A DNA stretch of 64,000 bases from the NCBI RefSeq assembly GCF_036763085.1, contig NZ_JBAIYU010000010.1, positions 186,001 to 250,000 of the forward strand, given 5' to 3'. The notes under the pieces were generated by a model. The model saw only the letters and a list, made by a program, of their open reading frames with translations, was not told the origin of the DNA and ran no database searches. The position numbers were made by a program, and so were the translations under genes. This stretch comes from JBAIYU01 sp036763085 (lineage in GTDB: Bacteria; Bacillota; Negativicutes; DSM-1736; Dendrosporobacteraceae). Positions 17,894-26,925 of this stretch are shown here, one piece after another (the stretch's first letter is position 1; every line of letters begins with the position of its first letter).

Positions 17894-17916
17894 CAAGAAC
17901 TGCTAAGATGTTCTTG
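17894..17916. promoter_or_regulatory. Inverted repeat in the larA/cdaR divergent region
   Basis: CAAGAAC, 9 bp, GTTCTTG at about 17894-17916, some 43 bp before the CdaR-type start codon. Candidate operator in the 260-bp divergent spacer. Symmetry and position are the only evidence. Confidence 0.35.
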
Positions 17917-17958
17917 ATAGCTAATTTGTAATTTCCTTCTTACAGGGGGTTTCGGAAT

Positions 17959-19146
17959 ATGATTATTTCTACGGAAATGGCACAAAGCATTGTTGATCAG
18001 CTTATGGATATAGTTCAGAGAAACGTCAATATTATTGATTGTAACGGAATTATTCTCGCTTCCGGACAAGGTCATCGAATTAACACATTTCATCAAGGCG
18101 GTCTGGCTGCCGCAAACACAAAAAATGTAATTGAAATCCAGGTTGAAGACGTTGCTAAGTACACCGGAGCCTTGCCGGGAGTTATGTGGCCGATTAATAT
18201 TAAAGGGAGGATCGTTGGTGTAGTAGGGGTAACTGGCGAGCCTTGTGAGGTACGCAATACTGCAAAACTTGTCAAAACGGTTACAGAACTTGTTCTCGAA
18301 CGAGAAATGTTTCTGGCAGATTACCGGTCTGAAAATAGGGTAAAAGCCCAACTAGTAAATTTGTTGTTTTCCGACAACCCCGACTTAATTTCTGATGACG
18401 TATATACCTTAGCTGAGATGCTCAACTATACAATCAAACTTCCTAGAAGGGTAATGTTAATACAGCTAGAACCACTTAACAATTATGAATTTTCGTCTGA
18501 TGGCCTCCAAAATCTATATTCAGACCGTATTAGAGAAACAGTCTTAAATAAAGTTAAAGAATCTCCCTTTTTAAATAAGGAAGACATCTGCTTGTTTTAT
18601 AAAAAGAATCTTTGTCTTATTAAATCAGAGTCTGAACAGTGGGAAACAAAAAAACGCGACAATTTTGCCGAGCAGCTTGTAACTATGCTTAGTTCCATCC
18701 AACCACACCTAAAAGTTCAGGTAGGGCTTGGCGGCCGAGCACTGAATGAATCCCAGCTTCGCCTCTCCTTTAATGAAGCAAAGTGCGCATTGGACTTCTC
18801 TAGCGATAACACCATCCGTTCAATTCATGATCCTGAAATTTTACTAAGCTATTTATTTAAAGCAGATCGTGTTAGTTACGACGATTCATTAATACTACAA
18901 GAACTAAAGCTTAATTTCGACCAAATGAAAGACAGCTGCGATATGTCTAAAACGCTAGATTACCTCCTAAAAAACAACCTAAATGTTTCTTTAACGGCAG
19001 ACAAGCTTTTCATTCATCGGAATACCTTGAAATTTCGTCTAGAAAAATTCAAAAAATTTGTAGGCCTAGATCCATGCCATTTTTTCCAACATGCCATGCT
19101 GTGTAAAATTATCCTTTATATGGAGAAAACTGATTGCTCCCATTAG
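17959..19146 (+). CDS. CdaR-family sugar-diacid/hydroxy-acid regulator
   Basis: 395 residues: N-terminal diacid-recognition domain (MAQSIVDQLMDIVQRNVNII, then ASGQGHRINTFHQGG and GPVGVVGVTG-like motifs), a degenerate GGDEF-like middle (VGLGGRALNESQLRLSF), and a C-terminal PucR-type HTH (LTADKLFIHRNTLKFRLEKF). CdaR proteins sense sugar acids and activate their catabolic genes. It diverges from the larA-like/uxaA operon, its most likely target. GGGGG stands 9 bp before the ATG. A terminator follows, so it is monocistronic. Confidence 0.9.
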   Translation: MIISTEMAQSIVDQLMDIVQRNVNIIDCNGIILASGQGHRINTFHQGGLAAANTKNVIEIQVEDVAKYTGALPGVMWPINIKGRIVGVVGVTGEPCEVRNTAKLVKTVTELVLEREMFLADYRSENRVKAQLVNLLFSDNPDLISDDVYTLAEMLNYTIKLPRRVMLIQLEPLNNYEFSSDGLQNLYSDRIRETVLNKVKESPFLNKEDICLFYKKNLCLIKSESEQWETKKRDNFAEQLVTMLSSIQPHLKVQVGLGGRALNESQLRLSFNEAKCALDFSSDNTIRSIHDPEILLSYLFKADRVSYDDSLILQELKLNFDQMKDSCDMSKTLDYLLKNNLNVSLTADKLFIHRNTLKFRLEKFKKFVGLDPCHFFQHAMLCKIILYMEKTDCSH

Positions 19147-19210
19147 TCATTCCATTACTTTATCTGTTTATATATAAATTCTTTTAATTTCTATATAAAC
19201 ATGCTAATAT

Positions 19211-19272
19211 AAAATCCCCTTTAGACCGAGAAAAAGTAACTATAACTTAACTCGTCCTAAAGGGGATTTTTC
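19211..19272 (+). terminator. Intrinsic terminator after the CdaR-type gene
   Basis: AAAATCCCCTTTA (19211-19223) pairs with TAAAGGGGATTTT (19258-19270) around a loop that contains a further CGAG/CTCG pairing. TTTTT follows on the plus strand. It also faces the convergent BBE gene. Confidence 0.8.
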
Positions 19273-19285
19273 TGGCTCAGTCTTT

Positions 19286-20614
19286 TCACGATGGTAGGCT
19301 TATGCTTTGAGGAAAGCAGAAAATATTTAAAGGATCATACGTTTTCTTGATATACTGCAGCCTGGTTAGGTTATGCCCGAAATATGCTTGCTCATAGTCG
19401 GGGGTTTTGCTATATGGGAAGTTTATATATGATCCACAAGTAATTGTGTGTACATATTTATACCCAACACCAACCCATCTCCGATGTTTTTCGGCTTCTT
19501 CTTTGCAATGCCATGAAGATACTAGCGCTATAATATAGTCGGCCTGCCTATAGGAGAAAGCTGTCTCGTGTGCTTTGATATCGCGCACAGCTCCCCCCAG
19601 AGAATATACACGTATCGAGGAATTATTCTCGGAAGGAGCTTTATCAACTATATCAATCAGTCTCCCTAATTCTTCTCTCGAGAAAAACCTTTGGACAAAT
19701 CTTCCTGCTGCTTGAAAGGCTTCCTGCTTTGGATATATCGCTCCGATAGTTTTTATGGCATTAATAAACGGAACGTATTTAATAGTGTCAAGAGTTAAAC
19801 CAGGTATATCCAGTAGAGGTTGCAAAATACGTCTCGCCTCTGAAACTGTACCATAGAAAAAAGCATTTACCCAGGCTCCAGCTTTATATATCCCACCAAA
19901 TAAGCTGATCCGGCGGTCTAACTGATACAGCATCTCCTGCCACACCTTTAGAAAGCTGTTTCTAGCCAGTATGTTATTATCCCATCTTAGCTGAACCAGC
20001 GTTATGTTATCTACTTTACTTTTTAATTTAAACTTATAATCACTTATAACACCAAAATTACCGCCCCCAGCCCCTCTTAATGCCCAGAACAAGTCTGAAT
20101 TGCAGTGGTAATTTGCCGTTATCTGCCTGCCCTCGAAATCGAGCATATTCGCTTCTAACAGACTATCAGCCGTTAAACCTAGATAACGGGTAGATAATCC
20201 AATGCCCCCTCCCAACACTAAGCCCGATATTGCTACTGTTGGACAGGTTCCTCCTGGGAAAGTGTAACCGTGTTTATAGACACATTCATATAGAGGTAAT
20301 AACCTAGTTCCGGCTTGGACTTCAACAGTGCCTTCTTGATTATTTACTTCTATCTTGTTCATTGTTGATGTATCTATAACCATTTTTAGTGTGCCGTTCG
20401 AATACCCCTCATAGTCATGACCTCCCGACCTAACCCGAAGCTCAATCCCATGTTTTCTTGACCAAAGTATTGCATTAGCGATGTCGCCTGCATCAGAACA
20501 ATAGACAATAACTGAAGGATATCTATTTATTGCGATATTATAATCTTCCCTAGCTTGAGCATATTCAGGATCACCTGGTACTACAATTTTTCCGGTTAAT
20601 CCTGTATATTTCAT
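19286..20614 (-). CDS. FAD-dependent oxidoreductase of the berberine-bridge (BBE) family
   Basis: 442 residues. The N-terminal FAD_binding_4 domain has RSGGHDYEGYS, whose His is the 8-alpha-histidyl FAD attachment, and GGTCPTVAISG, whose Cys is the second covalent attachment (6-S-cysteinyl). The C-terminal BBE motif is YEQAYFGHNLTRLQYIKKTYDPLNIF. Bicovalent BBE enzymes oxidise sugars, alcohols or secondary-metabolite intermediates using O2 or another acceptor. That is notable in a presumed anaerobe. No signal peptide is seen. No functional neighbours; it converges on the CdaR-type gene and its role is unknown. Confidence 0.9.
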   Translation of the reverse strand: MKYTGLTGKIVVPGDPEYAQAREDYNIAINRYPSVIVYCSDAGDIANAILWSRKHGIELRVRSGGHDYEGYSNGTLKMVIDTSTMNKIEVNNQEGTVEVQAGTRLLPLYECVYKHGYTFPGGTCPTVAISGLVLGGGIGLSTRYLGLTADSLLEANMLDFEGRQITANYHCNSDLFWALRGAGGGNFGVISDYKFKLKSKVDNITLVQLRWDNNILARNSFLKVWQEMLYQLDRRISLFGGIYKAGAWVNAFFYGTVSEARRILQPLLDIPGLTLDTIKYVPFINAIKTIGAIYPKQEAFQAAGRFVQRFFSREELGRLIDIVDKAPSENNSSIRVYSLGGAVRDIKAHETAFSYRQADYIIALVSSWHCKEEAEKHRRWVGVGYKYVHTITCGSYINFPYSKTPDYEQAYFGHNLTRLQYIKKTYDPLNIFCFPQSISLPS

Positions 20615-20698
20615 TTTCTCACCGCCTAATTGCTTTTATATATACTATGTAAATTAGTTACTCGCGGAAACTTATCCTTAGAACCCTAGACGCGACAA

Positions 20699-20727
20699 AG
20701 CCAGTCGACCAATGGCCGCTGGCTTAT
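20699..20727 (-). terminator. Hairpin downstream of the DUF2935 gene
   Basis: AAGCCAG/CTGGCTT with an inner CC/GG pairing, about 50 bp beyond the DUF2935 stop. There is no good T run, so this is a weak terminator call. Confidence 0.4.
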
Positions 20728-20777
20728 ACTCTTTCAGATTGCCACGCGCTTTTTTAAAACGTAGCAAATTGTTTTAT

Positions 20778-21617
20778 TTAATAGTCGCACGTAATTATGT
20801 TAGTACCGCAATTAAAATTGTTCGTTGCCGCTAAGTCTTCTTTAATTTGTTCCAAAATTTCTAAGAAGTGTTCAGCTTCACGGAGTACGTGATCTGCTAG
20901 CAACGGTGGTATCAACGATACGACCTTGCATGCTTGGATTAAATCTCTAGCCGCTTCTTTAAAATCTCGTATTTGATTAACGGCTTCTGTTACATCGCCT
21001 TCGAAACGAACTAAGTCATTATTAGGACGGAAATGCCAAAGCATACTATCTAGATCGCGAGCGTGCAGTTGTAATTGCTCAAACTTAACTGTAAAGTCGT
21101 TTGCTTGTGTTATAAAGCCTCTCTCTGAAGGATCAAGTAACCCAGCGATGAATTTAGCATGATCTCCCATTATTCGCAACCAGAAGATATTATCGCTTAC
21201 AATTGAATCTACTGGATATTTCATATCACCATCATTGATTTTTTCCAAGAGTTTCAGAAAGTACAGTGCCTCACGAGAAATGTGATCTACAAGCAATGGA
21301 TAATTTGAGCCGCCAATTTTACATTCGATTAATAAATGCAATACGTGCCGTTTAAAAGCAAATATTCTTTTGACTGCAACCATAACCTCACAAACAAAAT
21401 TTCTAAAGTCATCTTCATTACAAATTCGTTGCGAAAGCCGTTGTAAATCCTCGAACAGGTTATAAAAGCATTCCGCTTCTTCAATTAGTTTAGTATCATC
21501 ACAACTAAATCCTAGTTTCATGAACAAGGAATGTTCTTTCATTATTCGAAGCCAAAATTGAATCTGCTTCATAGTCAAATCTTCGTAAGGCTTTACCTCT
21601 TTACAGAAAATATCCAC
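20778..21617 (-). CDS. DUF2935 protein, two-repeat helical ferritin-like
   Basis: About 279 residues made of two similar all-helical repeats, each starting with WLRIMKEHSLFM / WLRIMGDHAKFI and ending DHISREALYFLKLL / DHVLREAEHFLEIL. The regularly spaced Glu and His residues in helices suggest a diiron-type four-helix bundle, but that is inference. DUF2935 proteins are common in spore formers and of unknown function. The GTG at 21617 is preceded by AGGAGGGG at good spacing, so I place the start there and not at a TTG at 21638. Confidence 0.82.
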   Translation of the reverse strand: MDIFCKEVKPYEDLTMKQIQFWLRIMKEHSLFMKLGFSCDDTKLIEEAECFYNLFEDLQRLSQRICNEDDFRNFVCEVMVAVKRIFAFKRHVLHLLIECKIGGSNYPLLVDHISREALYFLKLLEKINDGDMKYPVDSIVSDNIFWLRIMGDHAKFIAGLLDPSERGFITQANDFTVKFEQLQLHARDLDSMLWHFRPNNDLVRFEGDVTEAVNQIRDFKEAARDLIQACKVVSLIPPLLADHVLREAEHFLEILEQIKEDLAATNNFNCGTNIITCDY

Positions 21618-21638
21618 TAAAAACCCCTCCTTAATCAA

Positions 21639-22022
21639 TACTATATTACATAATATGTGTGCTTGATTAGCTAGGTGAATTTTATAATTTCTAGAACGAA
21701 CGTTGGGTAATCATCGTTATTGTTCAGCAATGCAGCAGTAGATCAGGGACAGTTCAACCGTCACTAGTTAACCTAATAAAAAATTTAAAATAGGTAGTCC
21801 GCTGTTACGACCTATAACTACATCTGAAATGAATTCCTTCCCAGCTCTGGCCTCTCAAAACACCTACAACATATGCTTTACGTTCATAAAAAAACAGCGG
21901 CTACCCCTTTGGTAGACGCTGCCTTTTGGAATATATTCACATCTATATTGAAATATAAGTATACCATTGTCTGTCGCAATGATTAGAGACGCTTTTCTGC
22001 GACTAATACTGTATTAAAAAAA
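21639..22022. other. 384-bp gene-free spacer
   Basis: Contains the terminator of the GGDEF gene at 21895-21921 and otherwise no ORF, repeat or RNA motif that I can support. Confidence 0.6.
21895..21921 (-). terminator. Intrinsic terminator of the GGDEF gene
   Basis: CAGCGGCTACC pairs with GGTAGACGCTG (one mismatch). On the minus strand it is followed by TTTTTTTATG. It lies about 100 bp beyond the GGDEF stop. Confidence 0.8.
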
Positions 22023-23828
22023 TCATCGATTCTTAGTATAATTGTCCATCATCGATGCAGTATCTAAAAAAACTACACAGTTTCGTCCTGCACGTTTTCC
22101 TTGATACAACGAATAATCTGCTCTCTTTATGACATTAGCTATAGTATCATCTTTGCTAATAACAGATACGCCTAATGTCAAAGTTACCGACAAGCGTACT
22201 TCTCCGCAAAAATATACCTTCTTCTCCACCGTACTTCTAATGCGTTCCGCTCGTTCCTTGGCGTTTTCCGAAACTGTAGCTGGCAACAGCAGTAGAAATT
22301 CTTCGCCTCCCCACCGTGCAACAGTATCAGACTTTCTAACCAATTTTCTAATATCTTCCGATACACAGCGTAATAAACAATCTCCAGCATCATGTCCATA
22401 CACATCGTTTACCTTTTTAAATGAATCGATATCAGCAATTATAATAGCAAATTCAGATCCGTTGCTAAGATACTTTGCAAATTCTTCTTGAATTTTGCTT
22501 TCCATATGTCTCCGATTATAAAGACCGGTCAACGCATCCGTTCGCGAAATCAGATCTAATTGCTGATTCAGTAACTCTAATCCTTGATGAGCCATCTTTA
22601 ATTGAACGTTTTTATCCTGTAATTCTTGGGTCCGCTCCGAAACTCTATTTTCTAGTGTCATATTCAAGTGCATCAAGTTATTTTCCGCTTTTTTTCGCCT
22701 TGTCCTATTAGCCAAAAGCGCTAATATTAACGCAGTTTCAATCAAGAACAAAATTATGCCGCCAATAATATACCACTTATATAAATCCCAAATACTGCTT
22801 TCCCTATATTCAATTATACTGCCTTGGGGAAGGCGCTTCTCAGATATGCCCCACCGTTTTAACGCTCTCCAGTCAAATACATATTCATTTGGTGAAACAT
22901 TCTCCAGAATAACCTCGGACGGCTGTCTTCCTTCAAATATTTGCACTCCATATTGGGCGATATTACGCCCGACCAATTCATAATTATAGAGATGACCACC
23001 AACAATTCCCTTACCAATAGCATGTCTGATAGTTGCATAAACAGGAGCTTGCACTTCTCGGCATATCGCTTCAAGAACTTGTTCGGGAATAAAATTCTTT
23101 CCCTTTACATCCGTAACCCACCTTATAAATAGAATTGCCGAATTGTCACTGGCATTACCGACACATTCCAGCATTTGATCATAGGGGAGCTTATTCAAAA
23201 AGGCGAATTCCACTTGGGGATACTTACTTATGGTTTGTTTTAATTCCCCAACAACTCTTTGTTCTTCAGATGAATCACCAACGACAATATATATTTTGGC
23301 AGTTAATGGATTAAGCTGCAGGATATTTCGAATATTACTATTATAATTATCTGTTTCAATACCGGTAACCACAGTAACATCTTCCGGTATCTCCCTCAAT
23401 TCCTTTGTATCTTGATCCCATACTATGATCATTGGCACAGTTGGGAATACATTTTTACCATAATTGAGAATAAACTGATTTAATTCCCCGCCGGCAATAA
23501 TCAAATCTGGCTGATGTCTTTCATATTTGGCTTTAAAATATTGCGCTGTATCAGCAAGATACTTCTCATTGGTGTGATGCGCTAAGCCAAAATATTCATA
23601 CGAATAATTGACTTTATATTGAGTATTATTCTGAAATCCTTGTTGCAGTCCTTTGTTAAAATCTGTATGCAGTGGAAAGTCCGGGGTGTGCGGGAGCAGC
23701 ACAAGTATATTTTTTTCTATTTGAGCAGCCGCGTTGCAAAAAGAAATAGCATAACAAAAGATTAACAAAGTAAAACCCAGTTTTTTAATTGATATTAATC
23801 TAGTAAAAATTATCTGATCCTCCACCAA
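22023..23828 (-). CDS. Diguanylate cyclase with periplasmic ABC-substrate-binding-like sensor
   Basis: About 600 residues: signal anchor (to about residue 35), an extracytoplasmic region resembling ABC sugar-binding proteins (NILVLLPHTPDFPLHTDFNKG, DLIIAGGELNQFIL), a membrane segment near residue 355 (WYIIGGIILFLIETALIL), a coiled coil, and a GGDEF domain. The active site GGEEF is intact, and RKSD five residues before it is a product-inhibition I-site. It would make c-di-GMP in response to an external ligand. The start is unclear: the first codons are TTG then GTG without a good upstream site, and a GGAGG lies inside the reading frame, so translation may begin a few codons later. Confidence 0.88.
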   Translation of the reverse strand: MVEDQIIFTRLISIKKLGFTLLIFCYAISFCNAAAQIEKNILVLLPHTPDFPLHTDFNKGLQQGFQNNTQYKVNYSYEYFGLAHHTNEKYLADTAQYFKAKYERHQPDLIIAGGELNQFILNYGKNVFPTVPMIIVWDQDTKELREIPEDVTVVTGIETDNYNSNIRNILQLNPLTAKIYIVVGDSSEEQRVVGELKQTISKYPQVEFAFLNKLPYDQMLECVGNASDNSAILFIRWVTDVKGKNFIPEQVLEAICREVQAPVYATIRHAIGKGIVGGHLYNYELVGRNIAQYGVQIFEGRQPSEVILENVSPNEYVFDWRALKRWGISEKRLPQGSIIEYRESSIWDLYKWYIIGGIILFLIETALILALLANRTRRKKAENNLMHLNMTLENRVSERTQELQDKNVQLKMAHQGLELLNQQLDLISRTDALTGLYNRRHMESKIQEEFAKYLSNGSEFAIIIADIDSFKKVNDVYGHDAGDCLLRCVSEDIRKLVRKSDTVARWGGEEFLLLLPATVSENAKERAERIRSTVEKKVYFCGEVRLSVTLTLGVSVISKDDTIANVIKRADYSLYQGKRAGRNCVVFLDTASMMDNYTKNR

Positions 23829-24460
23829 ACTTTGTTGAAATCCAACATAAAGCTACTGATAATCAACAGAAATGAATATCCCAAGTTCATTTCAATATAA
23901 CTTGAGCTTAATAGTATTCTCCTTTATGGGGAATTATCCATTTATTCTCTCTAATGGATTGTTCCCCCTGCCAAATTAATAAAAGTTCGACAAAAAACAA
24001 TTAATTAATATCATAAGCTCTTCAAAGAAACATTTCAAAGGCACTGACATACTAAGATATCAAAATGCATCTTAGCATGGACATAGAACGAGGGGCTTAA
24101 GATCTTCGTAATAGCGCTGCTTATTTTCTTTTTGACTCCAGAATTTATAGCTTTTTCTATATATTCATCTTTTCCAAATTAATGTCTTCAAGAAGTATTA
24201 CATTATGGATTTCTTTGTCAATTGGCCTAAAAGAAAAGGACGGTTCTTGCTTGCTAGTTTTCAAATTTCCAAAGAAAGCTATCTCTAAACAAGTATTAGG
24301 TATGAACACAAATACTAAAATTAATAGCTCCACCCCAGTCTTAACGATTGGTGCGGAGCTATTTGCTTTACCAAAAAAAATTCATTTTTATCCCAACTAT
24401 CATTTTAACCTAAATATGTTTAACACCATTAGCTCTACCATAAAGCCCTAGCAATTGAGA
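23829..24460. other. 632-bp gene-free region upstream of the GGDEF gene
   Basis: AT-rich, with no supported gene. It contains the terminator-like hairpin of the EAL gene (24321-24363) and a CAAGTT/AACTTG dyad at about 23883-23905 in the GGDEF leader. No riboswitch consensus was recognised. Confidence 0.5.
24321..24363 (-). terminator. Hairpin downstream of the EAL gene
   Basis: AATAGCTCC pairs with GGAGCTATT around an inner CACC/GGTG stem. On the minus strand it is followed by AATTTTAG. It lies about 100 bp after the EAL stop. Confidence 0.6.
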
Positions 24461-25363
24461 CTAACTATTATTTATGGCCGCCGCTACAGCTTCGACCTGT
24501 TCCTCACTGCTATTATTAACATAGTTCATTAACTGTTCAGCTGTTAGTGGAGGACTGTAGTAATAGCCCTGATATTGCCTGCATCCAAGTTCTTGTAACA
24601 TATCTCGCTGCTCTTGCGATTCAACATATTCGACAATAGTATCAATTTCAAGCGAAGAGCACAGTGATACGATAGAATTAATTATCTCTTGACAGTTTTT
24701 ATCATCAACTACGTCCTTGCTTAATATCTGATCAATCTTGAGAGTATCGACTCTATAGTCCTTTATATATCGTAAGGAAGTATGCCCCATCCCAAAATCA
24801 TCAATGGCTATTCGTATGCCCGTTTCCCTCATTTTATCAAGGTTGTGTCTTGTCCGAACATCGTCGTTAAGTGCTATGTTTTCAGTAATCTCAATTTCAA
24901 GGTCGCTAGGTCGTAGTCCATTAATTTTAATTGTAGCCAATAAATCATTTGTAAAATCTTTGTCCTGCAACTGTACCGCTGAAACATTGACCGACATTCT
25001 GATCCTATCAATGCCACTTCTCTTCCAGTCACGCAATTGCCGACAAGCAGCACTAATTACCCAATTTCCAATATCTCTAATTAATCCCGTTTCTTCGGCA
25101 ATTGCAATAATTAATAATGGCGAAATGCTGCCATATTGTTTATGCGACCATCTTAATAGTGCTTCAACGCCAATCATGCGATTAGTGGAGTCGAACTGAG
25201 GCTGATATACAAGTGTGAATTCCCCTTTGGCCAAAGCAATTTTAATATCATGCACAAGAACCCGTGCCAATACGCCTACACTATCATTTCTTGTCAGAAG
25301 TTGTTCACGAAGGTGAGGATAAGATTTGTTTACCTCCCTGAGAAGTATACTTAGGGATTTCAT
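24461..25363 (-). CDS. EAL-domain c-di-GMP phosphodiesterase
   Basis: 300 residues, a single EAL domain with little else. Catalytic motifs are present: GVEALLRW (the EAL Glu), MSVNVSAVQL, LEIEITENIAL, IAIDDFGMGHTSL, DTLKIDQ and IVEYVES. It should hydrolyse c-di-GMP to pGpG. Its start overlaps the stop of the PTS-EIIC gene by 4 bp (ATGA), so the two are translationally coupled. In other bacteria the same two domains occur fused in one chain, which suggests the EIIC acts as the input module for this phosphodiesterase. Confidence 0.9.
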   Translation of the reverse strand: MKSLSILLREVNKSYPHLREQLLTRNDSVGVLARVLVHDIKIALAKGEFTLVYQPQFDSTNRMIGVEALLRWSHKQYGSISPLLIIAIAEETGLIRDIGNWVISAACRQLRDWKRSGIDRIRMSVNVSAVQLQDKDFTNDLLATIKINGLRPSDLEIEITENIALNDDVRTRHNLDKMRETGIRIAIDDFGMGHTSLRYIKDYRVDTLKIDQILSKDVVDDKNCQEIINSIVSLCSSLEIDTIVEYVESQEQRDMLQELGCRQYQGYYYSPPLTAEQLMNYVNNSSEEQVEAVAAAINNS

Positions 25364-26622
25364 ATCTCGCCTTTTTTTTGTTTTTCATTTATTATTATAA
25401 ACGGCAAATAGATCGCTGAACCAATTAAAATTTGTACTATTTGTAACGCTACGCCGCTCCAAGAATTAGTAGCAATATACCCACTAATAAATGGTGGTGT
25501 TGTCCAATGTACACTTTCGACAACTATTGAGATTAATCCCGTACTAATCGCTGAGTAGGACACACAAGTAAGCACTAAAGGTACCGTAATAAAGGGAATT
25601 AGAAATATCGGGTTAAGTACAATAGGTAACCCAAATATTAATATTTCATTAATATTAAAGATTGCAGGAACTATAGAAAGCTTAGTCAGCCACGCCATAT
25701 TACCTCGCCTTGAAACAAGATAGAGCGCCAACATTAAGCATATTGTAGAACCCGCTCCACCGATTAATACGAAGCTATCCATCAACGTTTTTGTAAATGC
25801 TTCACCTGCGATGTTACTACCATCAGCAAGTTTGTATATCATCTGTAAATCTTCTAATTTTATATATTGTAAAAAAGGTTCCATGATATTACTTCCATGT
25901 AAACCTAGGAACCAAAACACATGAATTAACAGAATCAATACAATCATTTTAGCTAAAGGGCTTTCAATTTCCTGAATTACCCCTGCAAACCAATTGTAAA
26001 AACCACTATTTAAATATTCTATATTTGGACCAACTAGAAATATATTTAATACGGCAATAATTACGATTGTCCCAATAGCTGGAATAATACAAGATAATAC
26101 TTGCTGTAAAATTGGATCTGCTATATCGGTAAATAGCTCAATATTAAGTTTATTAATTGATAATAAAAACAGAAAGATTTCCGTCGATATAATAGCGGTA
26201 ACAATGGCACAAAATACACAGCCTACTCCTAGAGATGAAAAAGAAATTTCCCAAGAGACATTGTGTAGATAGGTCTGCACAAAAGTTAAATAGCAGGCGA
26301 AGGATACTATAGCAACGGCTAATGGGTGTACTTGCCCCCTTTTAACCTGTTCAGTTTTTTCACATAAAAAATAACTTATTGATAGTACCAGCGAAATTGA
26401 AATTCCATTTAACGAGGCACTAGTAACTGAATGCCAAAATGCAGACCAGTTAGCCCCAAACCACGCTAGCATCAATTGCTGATACCACAATATAGTCACT
26501 TCAGATAGCATTGTTGAAAATGCACCTATAACGAAAATTGGGATATTAAGCAAAACTGCCCTGCGCACTGCTGCAATATGCCGTTGATTCGCTATAATAT
26601 CCACCAGTTGAACACTATTCAT
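25360..26622 (-). CDS. PTS EIIC-like membrane protein (cellobiose/lactose type), partner of EAL enzyme
   Basis: About 420 residues with ten or so membrane segments. EIIC signatures are WFLGLHGSNIMEPF (substrate-site His region) and NEILIFGLPIVLNPIFLIPF. It lacks fused EIIA or EIIB domains and none is encoded nearby, so it is unlikely to be a complete sugar transporter on its own. The coupled EAL gene suggests it is a membrane sugar sensor. The ATG at 26622 has AGAGG at reasonable spacing and is preferred over an ATG at 26640. Confidence 0.85.
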   Translation of the reverse strand: MNSVQLVDIIANQRHIAAVRRAVLLNIPIFVIGAFSTMLSEVTILWYQQLMLAWFGANWSAFWHSVTSASLNGISISLVLSISYFLCEKTEQVKRGQVHPLAVAIVSFACYLTFVQTYLHNVSWEISFSSLGVGCVFCAIVTAIISTEIFLFLLSINKLNIELFTDIADPILQQVLSCIIPAIGTIVIIAVLNIFLVGPNIEYLNSGFYNWFAGVIQEIESPLAKMIVLILLIHVFWFLGLHGSNIMEPFLQYIKLEDLQMIYKLADGSNIAGEAFTKTLMDSFVLIGGAGSTICLMLALYLVSRRGNMAWLTKLSIVPAIFNINEILIFGLPIVLNPIFLIPFITVPLVLTCVSYSAISTGLISIVVESVHWTTPPFISGYIATNSWSGVALQIVQILIGSAIYLPFIIINEKQKKGEI

Positions 26623-26771
26623 TTTTCCGAAACCTCTCATCCATTGTTTGCTCTATATTGATAAAACTTTAGATGGAAACATTACTCGTTATAGTTGCAA
26701 ATTATAGAATTATTTTATGATTTATATTTCGCCATCGAATTATCATCAATATTTAATTTCCATACCATAAC

Positions 26772-26801
26772 ATTATATCCTTAAATTACCTTATTCGACA
26801 A
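26772..26801 (-). promoter_or_regulatory. Promoter of the EIIC-EAL operon
   Basis: On the minus strand TTGTCG (26796-26801), 18 bp, TATAAT (26772-26777), about 150 bp before the EIIC start. Confidence 0.6.
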
Positions 26802-26876
26802 TAGATAGCAAAATATTTAACACTAGAAATATCGCGCATAAAATTCAGCATAGGCGCGATACTTGCATAAAAGAAG

Positions 26877-26916
26877 GCCGCCTAAAGTAAATAGATATCT
26901 ATCTACATTGGGCGGC
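26877..26916 (-). terminator. Intrinsic terminator of the APC permease gene
   Basis: GCCGCC and GGCGGC arms with an inner AGATATCT palindrome. On the minus strand it is followed by CTTCTTTTATG. Starts 10 bp past the permease stop. Confidence 0.75.
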
Positions 26917-26925
26917 ATTTTATAT

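Noticed and set aside
21945..21965. GAAATATAAG and similar AT-rich words far from the DUF134 locus
   Set aside because: Only half of the core and not palindromic; expected by chance in AT-rich DNA.
24182..24451. 89-codon plus-strand frame upstream of the GGDEF gene
   Set aside because: No ribosome site, no recognisable domain, and it runs across the EAL terminator hairpin.
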